The notes under the pieces: model-generated
Told to the model about the DNA's origin: nothing
The model's input: only the letters and a program-made list of their open reading frames with translations
Databases searched by the model: none
Assembly: GCA_017936665.1 (NCBI GenBank)
Contig: JAGBFB010000028.1
Location: 1-38,640 of the forward strand
DNA length: 38,640 nucleotides
Direction: 5' to 3'
DNA from: Spirochaetaceae bacterium
GTDB lineage: Bacteria; Spirochaetota; Spirochaetia; Treponematales; Treponemataceae
Position numbers and translations under genes: made by a program
Shown: one piece after another, positions 15,003 to 23,834 of the stretch
Layout: each line of letters opens with the position of its first letter
Numbering within the stretch: the first letter of the stretch is position 1

Positions 15003-15788
15003 ATGGCTTTTTTAAAATCAGTGTTTTCAAAGAAAAAAAATAATAATCAAGAAAATGATATAGATGAAGAACTGCAAGAAGAAAAACAGGATATGATTCA
15101 AGGAATTGAAGATTTGCCTGAAACTTCTGTAAAAGAGGTTATGATTCCACGAATTGATGTTGATTTTATAAATATTCATGTTTCAGAACAAGAACTTTAC
15201 GAAAAAATTGCCGAAAGTGGACATTCAAGATTTCCTGTTTATAGTGATTCAATTGACAATGTTATTGGTGTTTTGTATGTAAAAGATTTGATAAAAGTAA
15301 TTGCAAAAAAAGAACCAGTTGACCTTGAAAAAATTGTTAGAAAAGCTTTTTTTGTTCCTGAATCAAAAAGAATCGATTCTCTTTTACGAGAATTTAAAAG
15401 ACGCCATGTTCATATTGCTATTGCTATTGATGAATATGGTGGAATTTCTGGAATTGTTTGTCTTGAAGACATTATCGAAGAAATTGTAGGTGATATTCAA
15501 GATGAATTTGATAATGAAAACGAAGATATTTTACCAGTAGATGAAAAAGTATGGATTTGTGATGGAAGGGTAAATCTTGGAGATTTAAATGATCAGATAG
15601 AAAGTAATTTTCCTAATGATGAATTTGATACTTTAGGTGGCTTTGTTTTTGATTTATTTGGAAAAATTCCAGTTAAATATGAAAAAGTTTCTTGGAAAAA
15701 TTATGATTTTATTATTCAAGATATGGAAGGTCATAGAATAAATCTTATTAAAATTGTAGAAAATGACCGTGAGTGCGATATTGAATAA
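15003..15788 (+). CDS. CorC/HlyC-like CBS-pair protein
   Basis: The 261-residue protein contains two CBS domains (~40-165: VMIPRIDVDFINI, SRFPVYSDSIDNVIGVLYVKDL, IDEYGGISGIVCLEDIIEEIVGDI). A C-terminal CorC_HlyC domain (~175-258: VWICDGRVNLGDLND, FDTLGGFVFDLFG) follows. There is no DUF21 membrane domain, so it matches the short soluble CorC form associated with magnesium/cobalt efflux and often annotated as hemolysin TlyC. That annotation is historical, and a haemolytic role cannot be inferred. AGAGG precedes the ATG by seven bases. It begins two bases after ybeY. Confidence 0.88.
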   Translation: MAFLKSVFSKKKNNNQENDIDEELQEEKQDMIQGIEDLPETSVKEVMIPRIDVDFINIHVSEQELYEKIAESGHSRFPVYSDSIDNVIGVLYVKDLIKVIAKKEPVDLEKIVRKAFFVPESKRIDSLLREFKRRHVHIAIAIDEYGGISGIVCLEDIIEEIVGDIQDEFDNENEDILPVDEKVWICDGRVNLGDLNDQIESNFPNDEFDTLGGFVFDLFGKIPVKYEKVSWKNYDFIIQDMEGHRINLIKIVENDRECDIE

Positions 15789-15812
15789 AAATAAGGATGG
15801 AATAAATCATCA

Positions 15813-17798
15813 ATGAAAAAAATTATTTGTAGTTTTGTATTATTTTGTGTTACAGTTTCTTTTTGTTTGGCAAATTCTACTGCACTTGACTATTATAGAG
15901 AAGGTAAGTTTTTTCAGCAAAGAGATGATTTTACTAGTGCAATAGAACAATATCAAGAGGCTTTGTTAGTTAATCCTGATTATGCTGAGGCTTGGATTGC
16001 TCTTGCTGAATGTGCTTATGAAATGGACGAATACAAAAGGGCATTATCTTGTTTAGAAACTGCAAGTAAATATTATAAATATAATTTGAAAATTCAACAT
16101 TTAAAAGGTTTTTGTTTAATAGGGCTAGGAGACTTACAAAAAGCAACTGAAGTTTTTAACAATATTTTAATTGATTACCCTAATGATATAGAATCTTTGT
16201 TTGGGCTTGCTCAGTTGCAAGCTTTTGAAGGAAAATTTTCTGCTGCCGAAAAATATTACGTCGAAGCACTTTCTAGAGAATCAACTAACAAAAAAGCCTT
16301 GTTGTCTTTGGCTTTGATTAGTTTAAAATTAGATAAAATTGAGCAGGCTGAAAATTTTATAAATCAAGCAATTTCTCATCATAATAATAATCCAGAAGTG
16401 TATTATTACGCATCATATATTAGTTTACAAAAAGGAAATCTTGAAGAATCTGAAGGTTTTATTCGTACTGCATTAAAATTAAATCCTAAATATGATAAAG
16501 CAAATGCATTGTTGGCTTATATTTTATACGCAAAAGGAAAATACGAACAGACAGTTGAAGTTTGTGATTTTAGAATTTCTCAAAATCGTAATAATTCAGA
16601 AGCTTGGTATTTAAAATCTTGTGCAATTTACAAATTAGGTGCCATTGAACAAGCTATTAAATCTTTAGAAACTGTTTTAAAAATTAATCCTCAAGATGAA
16701 GTTGCTAGATATTTTTTAGAACAACTAGTTTGTGAAAATTTAGAAATTGAAGATGCTCGTAGAAAAAACTATGCTCTTTATCATGTAAACTCTGCTCAAG
16801 AATCTGTGGAAAAATTTAATTCAAATTCTGCTTTATTTGAATACATTAAAGCATTGAAAATTCATCCATTGAATTTAGAAGTTAGATTGTCTTATGCAAA
16901 TTGGCTATTAAACGAAGGTTATCCAGAAGCGTTTTTATCACAACTAAAATTTATTGAAACTCAAGGTGTGGTATCTCAAACTGTTTCTGATAAAATTGAA
17001 TCTTATGACTCTCTTTTAGAAAATACTATTGCAAATCGTTGGGATTTAGATCCTTTTTATCTAGATAAAAGTAGAATTTCAATTGGTTTGTACTATAAAA
17101 ACGATAATGTTACTTTATTGCATCCAGATTCATCAAAGGTTTGTGCAAGTTTAATTGCTGACAGTTTTTCTGCTTTTCCATATTTTAATGTAAGTGCTTA
17201 TCAAAATTCTGTAAAATCTTATTCTCAGGCTTTTAATAATGCAAGAAAATCAAATTACGATTATTTTGGAATTGTAAATTTTGATGAAAATGAAAGAGAA
17301 AATTCAATTTCAATTGATTTATATGTTACTGCCACAGGAAGTTTGGCAAAAAAATGGAATGTTTACAGAACTGGTAACAAAAAATTATTTGCTGCTGTAG
17401 AAAAACTTGTACTAGATATGGTTTCATCTTTTGAAACTCGAGGAAAAATTTTACAGCGAAAATCCAATCAAGTTCTTATTGATTTAGGAAAAAGAGATGG
17501 AATTACTTTAGATAGTTATTTTGTTGTTGCAAAAAAAGACGAGGTAAAAATAGCTGATTCTGGAATTGGATTAATTTTATCAGAAGATATGGAACTTGGA
17601 TTTGTAGAATTGATAGAAGTTGGTGAAGATATTTCTGTTGGAACTTTTGTACAAAAAGGTTTTTACGATAAAATGAATCCAAATGACGAGATTTTTCTAG
17701 TTGCCAAAGATACTGATAAAGAAAAATCAAGTAATCTTAAGGCACAACCAGAAAAAACTTCTCCTGAATTATTAGAAATGCTTAATTCAATTAAATAA
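15813..17798 (+). CDS. Exported TPR protein with FlgT/CsgG-like C-terminal region
   Basis: This 661-residue protein starts with a signal peptide (KKIICSFVLFCVTVSFCLA). About eight TPRs occupy residues ~25-330 (for example YREGKFFQQRDDFTSAIEQY, AWYLKSCAIYKLGAIEQAI). The middle (~415-540) looks like a nucleotide-binding-like alpha/beta fold (YDYFGIVNFDENERENSISIDLYVTATG). The C-terminal region (~545-640) has the pattern of FlgT-type C domains (GKILQRKSNQVLIDLGKRDGI...FVVAKK). It probably scaffolds a periplasmic or envelope complex; the partner is unknown. AGGATGG lies ~13 bases before the ATG, wider than usual. It is the last gene of the phoH-ybeY-corC run and ends 7 bp from a convergent gene. 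Confidence 0.75.
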   Translation: MKKIICSFVLFCVTVSFCLANSTALDYYREGKFFQQRDDFTSAIEQYQEALLVNPDYAEAWIALAECAYEMDEYKRALSCLETASKYYKYNLKIQHLKGFCLIGLGDLQKATEVFNNILIDYPNDIESLFGLAQLQAFEGKFSAAEKYYVEALSRESTNKKALLSLALISLKLDKIEQAENFINQAISHHNNNPEVYYYASYISLQKGNLEESEGFIRTALKLNPKYDKANALLAYILYAKGKYEQTVEVCDFRISQNRNNSEAWYLKSCAIYKLGAIEQAIKSLETVLKINPQDEVARYFLEQLVCENLEIEDARRKNYALYHVNSAQESVEKFNSNSALFEYIKALKIHPLNLEVRLSYANWLLNEGYPEAFLSQLKFIETQGVVSQTVSDKIESYDSLLENTIANRWDLDPFYLDKSRISIGLYYKNDNVTLLHPDSSKVCASLIADSFSAFPYFNVSAYQNSVKSYSQAFNNARKSNYDYFGIVNFDENERENSISIDLYVTATGSLAKKWNVYRTGNKKLFAAVEKLVLDMVSSFETRGKILQRKSNQVLIDLGKRDGITLDSYFVVAKKDEVKIADSGIGLILSEDMELGFVELIEVGEDISVGTFVQKGFYDKMNPNDEIFLVAKDTDKEKSSNLKAQPEKTSPELLEMLNSIK

Positions 17799-17805
17799 TT
17801 TAATG

Positions 17806-18702
17806 CTATTCAATTTCAAATTCTTCTAAAACTTCATCTATCCATTGTCTTGATTCAATAGGGTAGTTATTTAATGATGTCATAAAAGAATTTAGGGCGT
17901 TTTTACTTTTTCCTTGATAATAATAAATTTGACCCAAGTAAAAATTTGCTCTACTAACTGTTTCTTCTGTTCTATTAATTTTTAAGAATTTTAAAAATTC
18001 TGATTCAGCTGTATTCCAATCTGCTTTTATGAAAGAAGTATTTACTATTGTACTAAGCAAATATTGGTCTCCAGATTCTGGTTTTTTGTCTTGTGGTAAT
18101 ATTTGCAAAGGTTTTGATTTTTTTTCAGTTTTTTTTGCAGATAATTTTTTTGCAATTTCAATATTTTTTTTGGGTATTGCTTTTTTTTCAACGTAAGAAT
18201 TGTCTTCTTCGTTTAAATATGGAAGTGGAATTAACTCTCGTTCATTTTCTCTTGTTTCAATTCTTCCTGGTTTATTTATGTTTTCAGAAAATACTGTTTT
18301 TTTAGGCTTAGGAATAACAGGATTAACAGTTGCGTTTACTGTAGGAATAATTATGTCAAAAAAATCTCCATTTCTTGTTTTAGTAAGCACGGCATAATAA
18401 TATTCATCTGAAAGATTTGTAACTGTATCAAAATATGATGTATATTTTCCTGTAAGGATTTCTATTGGTTTTAATAAAGAAAGATTTTCTTTTAAAATTT
18501 GCTTGTTATCTCTATAAATAATGAATTCTGTAATATCATTTTTTTGTGGAATTTTCCATTTTAGGCTTATTGTTGCAAAATCTTCAGATGTGTTATTTAT
18601 TGTTGCTCGTAAATTAGAAATTACTGAAGAAACTGAACTTTGTGTAAAGCAAGAAAATGTGAAAATTAGAAATAAAAGTGTATTAAAAATAAATCTTTTC
18701 AT
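17806..18702 (-). CDS. Exported protein with FN3-like domain and C-terminal TPRs
   Basis: The 298-residue protein has a signal peptide (KRFIFNTLLFLIFTFSCFTQS). A fibronectin type III-like segment follows at ~25-110 (ATISLKWKIPQKNDITEFIIYRDN, YYYAVLTKTRNGDFF), then a Lys/Pro-rich linker (~125-205) and two TPR-like helical hairpins at the C terminus (WNTAESEFLKFLK, ANFYLGQIYYYQGKSKNAL). The function is unknown; a periplasmic or cell-surface binding role is likely. It is convergent with the preceding TPR gene, with only 7 bp between the stops, and divergent from the Cas2-like gene. No Shine-Dalgarno precedes the ATG, and AT-rich -10-like DNA (TTATAT/TATATA) lies immediately upstream. Confidence 0.75.
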   Translation of the reverse strand: MKRFIFNTLLFLIFTFSCFTQSSVSSVISNLRATINNTSEDFATISLKWKIPQKNDITEFIIYRDNKQILKENLSLLKPIEILTGKYTSYFDTVTNLSDEYYYAVLTKTRNGDFFDIIIPTVNATVNPVIPKPKKTVFSENINKPGRIETRENERELIPLPYLNEEDNSYVEKKAIPKKNIEIAKKLSAKKTEKKSKPLQILPQDKKPESGDQYLLSTIVNTSFIKADWNTAESEFLKFLKINRTEETVSRANFYLGQIYYYQGKSKNALNSFMTSLNNYPIESRQWIDEVLEEFEIE

Positions 18703-18705
18703 ACA

Positions 18706-18764
18706 TATATAATGCTTTAAAATTTATGATTTGACAAGATATGCGTATTACTTTATTCTATAAT
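18706..18764. promoter_or_regulatory. Back-to-back promoters sharing one -35 region
   Basis: On the + strand, TTGACA (18731-18736) is followed after 17 bp by TATTCT (18754-18759), with a second AT-rich box TATAAT at 18759-18764; the ATG is at 18766. On the - strand, TTGTCA (18737-18732) is followed after 19-20 bp by TTATAT/TATATA (18712-18706), close to the ATG at 18702. The two -35 elements overlap in TTGACAA. Confidence 0.5.
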
Positions 18765-18765
18765 T

Positions 18766-19044
18766 ATGTTTGTTTCTGTAGTTTTAGATCCAGGTGAAGT
18801 TGATTCTGCTAAAGCATTGGCTACATTGTTAACTCAATATGGTTTTACAAAAATTCAAAGAGCTTGTTGGGAACATACTGCAATGACAGAAAAAAAACTA
18901 TCACTTTTAAAAAAAGATATTGACAGAGTAACTGATTATTACGACACTGTTAGATTATATCAGTTTCCAGTAGAAGGTATGTTTGCTATAACAGAACTTT
19001 GTAAGAAAAAATGGAAACGATGTATGTTAAAAAGCCAACAATAA
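18766..19044 (+). CDS. Orphan Cas2-like small protein
   Basis: The 92-residue protein follows the Cas2/VapD ferredoxin-like pattern. A first strand ends in Asp (MFVSVVLDPG, D8), then a helix leads to YGFTKIQRACWEH (cf. GxxRVQxSVFE in Cas2), a second helix (LSLLKKDIDRVTD), and the strand DTVRLYQFPV (cf. DSVRIYPL). The Asp that binds metal in nuclease-active Cas2 is present. There is no cas1, other cas gene or CRISPR array in the window, so it is unlikely to be an adaptation protein here. It may be a housekeeping Cas2-fold nuclease or a toxin-like protein. The prfB Shine-Dalgarno overlaps its final codons, suggesting cotranscription and coupled translation. It has no Shine-Dalgarno of its own. 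Confidence 0.7.
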   Translation: MFVSVVLDPGEVDSAKALATLLTQYGFTKIQRACWEHTAMTEKKLSLLKKDIDRVTDYYDTVRLYQFPVEGMFAITELCKKKWKRCMLKSQQ

Positions 19045-19053
19045 GAGGACATT

Positions 19054-20170
19054 ATGTTAGAAGATTATAAAATTCCCTTATCAGATATAAAATCTGAAAT
19101 TTTGGAAATTTGGGGGCGTCTTTGACGTTGCCTCTGTAGAAGCAAAAATTGCAGAAAAAGAAGAACTTTCCGGTCAAAGTGGTTTTTGGGATGACCCTAG
19201 CAAAGCCGAAAAAGTGATGACAGAAATAAAAAGTCTCAAAAATCGAATTGAACCTTGGAAATATTTGATTCAGCAGGTTGAAGATACTCAAACTCTTTAT
19301 GATTTAGCAGAAGAAAGTGGTGATGCTTCTTTGGAATCAGAAATTGCTAATGAATTTGAAAAAATTAAGCAAGAATTTGAACGATTAAGTATTTTGAATC
19401 TTTTATCAGATGAAGTTGATAGAAATGGTGCGTTTTTAACAATTCATGCTGGTGCTGGTGGAACAGAAGCTTGTGACTGGGCTCAAATGCTTTGTAGAAT
19501 GTATACCCGTTGGGCAGAAAATAAAGGATACAAAATCGAAGTTGTAGATATTCTTGAATCAGAAGGTGGAATAAAATCTGTAACCTTACAGATTTCTGGT
19601 GATTATGTATTTGGATACTTAAAATCTGAAGCTGGAGTTCATCGCTTGGTAAGAATTAGTCCATTTGATTCAAATGCCCGTAGACATACTTCTTTTTCCT
19701 CTGTTTATGTTTTTCCTGTTCTTGATGATACAATTGAAGTTGAAATTCGTCCTGAAGATTTACGTGTTGATACTTATCGTGCAGGTGGTGCTGGTGGTCA
19801 GCATGTAAATAAAACAGATTCTGCTGTTCGTTTTACTCACATTCCAACGGGAATTGTTGTTGCTTGTCAGTCTGAAAGAAGTCAAACAATGAATAGAGCA
19901 ACTGCAATGAGTATTTTGAAAGCACGTCTTTACGAACATTATCGCGAAGAAAAAGAAAAGGAAAACGCAAAGTTTGCTCAAGAAAAAAAAGATATTTCTT
20001 GGGGAAATCAAATTCGTTCCTATGTATTCCAGCCATATACAATGGTAAAAGATCATCGCACAAAATGTGAAACAGGAAATATTCAAGCTGTTATGGATGG
20101 TGCTATCGATAATTTTATTGAGTCTTTCTTGTCAGCAAAGTGGAAAGGTTTACCAATGGGAGAAGACTAA
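19054..20170 (+). CDS. prfB: Peptide chain release factor 2, via programmed +1 frameshift
   Basis: AAGAGGA (19043-19049) precedes the ATG at 19054. The first 23 codons end in GGG CGT CTT, then in-frame TGA (19123-19125). A +1 shift at CTT TGA C continues with Asp (GAC at 19124) into the 348-residue remainder, 371 residues in total, the normal RF2 length. Both class-specific motifs are present: SPF for UGA/UAA recognition (VRISPFDSN) and GGQ for peptidyl-tRNA hydrolysis (AGGAGGQHVNK). RF2 regulates itself: when it is scarce, the TGA is read slowly and the shift occurs. This is not a broken gene. The ATG at 19214 is internal. Confidence 0.97.
19112..19126 (+). promoter_or_regulatory. prfB +1 programmed frameshift site
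   Basis: The sequence is GGGGG CGT CTT TGA C. The internal anti-SD-binding G run ends three bases before the slippery CTT, the same spacing as in the E. coli site (AGGGGG TAT CTT TGA C). The in-frame UGA followed by C is the poor-termination context used for RF2 autoregulation. Confidence 0.96.
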
Positions 20171-20173
20171 GTA

Positions 20174-21943
20174 ATGAAAAGAACTTTACTTTTTGTTATT
20201 TTAATTATTCTTAATTTTAGTTTTTTATTCTCAGAAGATTGGACTTTAGCAGCTACAAAGTTTGAAATAAATGAATCTATATTAACAACTGAGGCAGAAA
20301 AATCTGGATTAGAAATAATTTCTGAACAGTTGCCATCTTTAATTTTAGATTATTTACCTCAAAATATAACTAGAACTGTTTTTCCAGAAGAAATGTTTCA
20401 GCGAGATAGATATAAAATTTTAAGAGAAAGACAATCTTTATATTCATCATTATCTAGTCAAATTAAAAGTCGTGATGCTTTGGTTTTTAACCATACAGAT
20501 TTAGAATTAAAACGAAAAATAGAAAACTCAGAAAGAACTATTGAAAATACAGTTAAAAAAATTAATGAATCAAAAAATGAAGAATTATTACTAATAAAAA
20601 ATTTTGAATCGGATAAAAAAGAGAAAAATAAAATTACCGATGTTGTTTTATACCAAAATGATAGTACAAAATTATTTAATGTTGATGACTCAAAATCAAT
20701 TGATAAAATAAATTCAGCATCTGTTCATGGATTGATTACAGGAAAAATTTTTCCATATGGAAATTATGTAAAAGTTGAATCAACTTTAACCTTGTATCCA
20801 GAAGAAAAAGTTTTAGCAACAGTTACAGAAGTTGGTTTAGTTTCTGAAGTTGAATATATTGCTAGTTCAATCAACAATCAATTTTTGAGTTTTATAATAA
20901 ATGATGAATTGGTTAATACAGATATTTTGATTTATCCTCCAGACGCAGGAGAAAATGCAACAGTTTACATTCAAGATTATGTATTACATGGAAAAACTGT
21001 TTCAACAAAATTTATTCCAGGAGAACATTCAATTAGAATTGAATCTCCAGGATATGAAACTGTTTATTTTTCACACAATTATGTTCCAAAGCAGGATAAG
21101 ATAATTTCTATAAATATGAAAAAAATTAATCAAGTGAATTCATATTTTTTCATCGAAGATAAAAAGAAAAATTCTCAATTTGATTTGAGTTCTCAAATTT
21201 TCTTGAATTCTGAACTTATTGGAAATAATCCTATTTCTGTAATGATAAGTGATAAAACATATCTCGGTGAAGTTGTTTCAAATTCTGACAAAGATATTTT
21301 TTCATTTTTTGTGTTGAAGAATGGTTTTACTTCTGAATCAATAATGAGAGAAAGTCAAAGTGAAGATGAAGTTGCTTTGCAAATAAATTTACCAGAAGCA
21401 AAACATAATTTATCAAAAAGAATAGATAAAAGCCGAAAACGAATGTACTGGTCTTATGGTGGATTAATTTTAACGTTGCCAATTTATTATTTTTCAAAAG
21501 GAACTTATGAACTTTGTGTAGAAAATAGTTCAATTGTAAATCCATCTTCAATAAATACTTGGAAGAAGGCTTCTGATATTTCTTTGTACACAGTTATTGG
21601 TGCTGGGGTAAATTTTGCTGTTCAATTTGTGTTGTACTTAATAGATGCAAATAAAGTTGTTCCAAAAACAGTAGAACCAAAAATTGTTAATCAAAATGAG
21701 ATTGAGTCTTTAAATTCACAAATAGAAGAAACTCGTAAAGCAGAAGAAGATGCAAAGACAAGAGAATTGGAATTAAAAAAATTAGAAGAAGAAAAAAAAC
21801 TACAAGAAGAAATGAATAATGAAAATTCTTCTTTAGATGAAAAAACTGAAGCAAATAATTTAAATACTGATGAACTAGATGAAATTTTAGATTCTAGTGA
21901 AAATATTGATTTTCAAGAATTAAATCAAGATAAAGAAGGTTAG
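20174..21943 (+). CDS. Exported membrane protein with PEGA-like domain and coiled-coil tail
   Basis: This 589-residue protein of unknown function begins three bases after prfB, with GGGAGAAG upstream of the ATG. A signal peptide (1-~21, LFVILIILNFSFLFSEDW) leads into a helical region (~70-155). A PEGA-like segment lies at ~260-320 (TDILIYPPDAGENATVYIQDYVLHGK, PGEHSIRIESPGYE). Two hydrophobic helices follow (~427-447 and ~478-500). A Glu/Lys-rich coiled coil (~520-560) and acidic tail end the protein. PEGA domains are extracytoplasmic and associated with cell-wall or surface complexes. The topology would place the tail opposite or beside the PEGA domain depending on cleavage of the signal. Confidence 0.7.
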   Translation: MKRTLLFVILIILNFSFLFSEDWTLAATKFEINESILTTEAEKSGLEIISEQLPSLILDYLPQNITRTVFPEEMFQRDRYKILRERQSLYSSLSSQIKSRDALVFNHTDLELKRKIENSERTIENTVKKINESKNEELLLIKNFESDKKEKNKITDVVLYQNDSTKLFNVDDSKSIDKINSASVHGLITGKIFPYGNYVKVESTLTLYPEEKVLATVTEVGLVSEVEYIASSINNQFLSFIINDELVNTDILIYPPDAGENATVYIQDYVLHGKTVSTKFIPGEHSIRIESPGYETVYFSHNYVPKQDKIISINMKKINQVNSYFFIEDKKKNSQFDLSSQIFLNSELIGNNPISVMISDKTYLGEVVSNSDKDIFSFFVLKNGFTSESIMRESQSEDEVALQINLPEAKHNLSKRIDKSRKRMYWSYGGLILTLPIYYFSKGTYELCVENSSIVNPSSINTWKKASDISLYTVIGAGVNFAVQFVLYLIDANKVVPKTVEPKIVNQNEIESLNSQIEETRKAEEDAKTRELELKKLEEEKKLQEEMNNENSSLDEKTEANNLNTDELDEILDSSENIDFQELNQDKEG

Positions 21944-21945
21944 AA

Positions 21946-22830
21946 ATGGCTAAATTTAATTTTAAAGAAAAATTACAAAAAATTTTTGGTGGTAAAACAA
22001 ATTTTGATGATGACTTTTTTGATGAAATGACAGATGTTTTAATTGAGAGTGATATAGGAGCAAAATTAGCTTTTGAGCTGATTGAAAAATTAGAAAAACA
22101 ATGTAGAGAATTAAAACTAAAAGAAACTTCTGAAGTACAAAATCTTTTAAAAGAATTGTTAACTGAATATGTTTTAGAAACAACTTTAACTCCAGAGCGA
22201 AATAAAATAAATGTATTTTTAGTTTTAGGTGTAAATGGGGTTGGAAAAACTACATCAGTTGCAAAAATGGCAAATTTTTATAAAAAAGAATTTTATGATG
22301 TTGATAATTTTGTAACACTTGCAGCTGCAGACACTTTTAGGGCTGCTGCAATCGATCAATTAAAATATCATGGTGAAAAAGTTGGAGTAAGAGTTGTTGC
22401 TCATAAAGATGGAGCAGATCCTTCTGCTGTTGTTTTTGATGCTGTGGAATCTGCAAAATCAAAAGGTGAGGGGCTTGTTTTAGTTGATACAGCAGGTCGT
22501 TTGCATAATAAAGAAAATCTTGTACGTGAGTTACAAAAAATTGATAGGACTGCAAAACAAAAGGCTAGTGAAGGATGCTATAAAAAAATTTTAGTTTTGG
22601 ATGCAACAACTGGACAAAATGGATTACGACAAGCAGAAGTATTTAATGATGCAGTTGGAGTTGATGCAGTAATTTTAACAAAGTATGATTCAACTGCTAA
22701 AGGTGGGATGATTGCAACTTTAGGAAAAGATTTAAAACTTCCTGTAGCTTTTGATTGCTTTGGTGAAACTTATTCTGATATTGAAATTTTTAATAAAGAA
22801 AAATTTCTATCAGAATTGTTGGGTAATTAA
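21946..22830 (+). CDS. ftsY: Signal recognition particle receptor FtsY
   Basis: The 294-residue SRP GTPase has an N domain at 1-~80 and a G domain with GVNGVGKTT (95-103), AAADTFRAAAIDQL, LVDTAGRLHN (near 180) and TKYDSTAKGG (near 244). It docks SRP-ribosome complexes at the inner membrane for cotranslational insertion. It has essentially no acidic A domain, unlike E. coli FtsY, and is like the short forms in many other bacteria; FtsY is preferred over Ffh because there is no M domain. It starts two bases after the preceding stop, with AAGG upstream. Confidence 0.95.
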   Translation: MAKFNFKEKLQKIFGGKTNFDDDFFDEMTDVLIESDIGAKLAFELIEKLEKQCRELKLKETSEVQNLLKELLTEYVLETTLTPERNKINVFLVLGVNGVGKTTSVAKMANFYKKEFYDVDNFVTLAAADTFRAAAIDQLKYHGEKVGVRVVAHKDGADPSAVVFDAVESAKSKGEGLVLVDTAGRLHNKENLVRELQKIDRTAKQKASEGCYKKILVLDATTGQNGLRQAEVFNDAVGVDAVILTKYDSTAKGGMIATLGKDLKLPVAFDCFGETYSDIEIFNKEKFLSELLGN

Positions 22831-22850
22831 TTTTTTTTAAGGTTAGAGTT

Positions 22851-23834
22851 TTGAAAAATAAAAAACATTTATTTGTTAAATTTTTTATCGTTTCCTCAAT
22901 TTTAATTTTTCAGAGTTTAAGTGTTCATTCGCAATCTGTATTAAATAAAAATTTTAAAAATTATTTTGATAAAGACATTTTTATAAAATTTCCAAATTGG
23001 ATAAATGGATTTTTGTTTACTGAAAAAAAAGATGAAACAAAATTAGATGAAATAATTTCTTTCGATAACACAGAAAATATTGAAATGAAATTTTCTCATT
23101 TGCCACGAATACCAGTTTCTGAAGATTTGATTAACGAAAATTCAATTTATAAATATCAACAAGATTTACAAATGCGTTTTTTTAAATCAGATGAATCTTT
23201 GATAAGTATTTATGAAAATCCTTTAGGACAAAAAACTCGAGTTTACAAAGAAGATGAATTAATAAAATACAAAAAATATGATGAAAAAGAAAGAATCTTT
23301 GTTGAAAAAATTTGGAAAGATGTAAATAAAAAATACGAATTGGTTTCTGAAAAAAAATATGAGTATAAAACTTTAGAAGATAAATTTCCTTTTAAAACAG
23401 AACTTCTTCATTATGAAAAATTAATTAATGTTGTTGAATATTTTAATGAAAATAATTTTGTTACAAAAAAAGAAACTTATACAATTTCAAAAGATAAAGA
23501 AGAAAATATTTTGCAAAAAATTTTTAGTACAGAATCTTTCCTTTATGATTTTGAAAATCGTGTAACAGATTATGTTGTGAAAAAAAATGATTTTACAATA
23601 AAAACAAAATATGATTATTCAAAGAATTTAAAAAATCCTGATGAAATTATTTTTGAAAACGAAATAAAAAAATCAGAAAAAAAATATTCTTCAGATTTTG
23701 ATTATATTTATACAGTTTATCTTGATGAAAAATATTCAATTAAATCTGAATATAAAAATTCAATTAAGATTGATGAATCAATTTATCTTGATGGAAATAA
23801 AATTAGGACATCATCTGGAGTAAAAAATGAATAA
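22851..23834 (+). CDS. Exported protein of unknown function preceding the Lol genes
   Basis: The 327-residue product is not recognised. A TTG start (22851) with AAGG ~9 bases upstream is the only start that includes the signal peptide (KKHLFVKFFIVSSILIFQSLSVHSQS). No cysteine follows it, so a free periplasmic or outer-membrane protein is expected, not a lipoprotein. The mature part is rich in Lys, Glu, Tyr and Phe and has repeated strand-like stretches such as LYDFENRVTDYVVKKN and TIKTKYDYS, reminiscent of YD/RHS-like beta repeats. It overlaps the following lolC/E-like gene by 8 bp, so a role in lipoprotein trafficking is possible, but only by context. Confidence 0.65.
   Translation: MKNKKHLFVKFFIVSSILIFQSLSVHSQSVLNKNFKNYFDKDIFIKFPNWINGFLFTEKKDETKLDEIISFDNTENIEMKFSHLPRIPVSEDLINENSIYKYQQDLQMRFFKSDESLISIYENPLGQKTRVYKEDELIKYKKYDEKERIFVEKIWKDVNKKYELVSEKKYEYKTLEDKFPFKTELLHYEKLINVVEYFNENNFVTKKETYTISKDKEENILQKIFSTESFLYDFENRVTDYVVKKNDFTIKTKYDYSKNLKNPDEIIFENEIKKSEKKYSSDFDYIYTVYLDEKYSIKSEYKNSIKIDESIYLDGNKIRTSSGVKNE

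Noticed and set aside
17790-17804. ATTAAAT-A-ATTTAAT as a bidirectional terminator between convergent genes
   Set aside because: The stem is only A/T with a one-base loop and overlaps the stop codon; it would not form a stable hairpin.
18766-19044. CRISPR-Cas locus around the Cas2-like gene
   Set aside because: No regularly spaced direct repeats, cas1 or effector genes are visible on either side; the neighbours are prfB and an FN3/TPR gene.
19123-19125. prfB as a frameshifted pseudogene
   Set aside because: The CTT TGA C context with an upstream G run at the classical spacing identifies the programmed RF2 frameshift.
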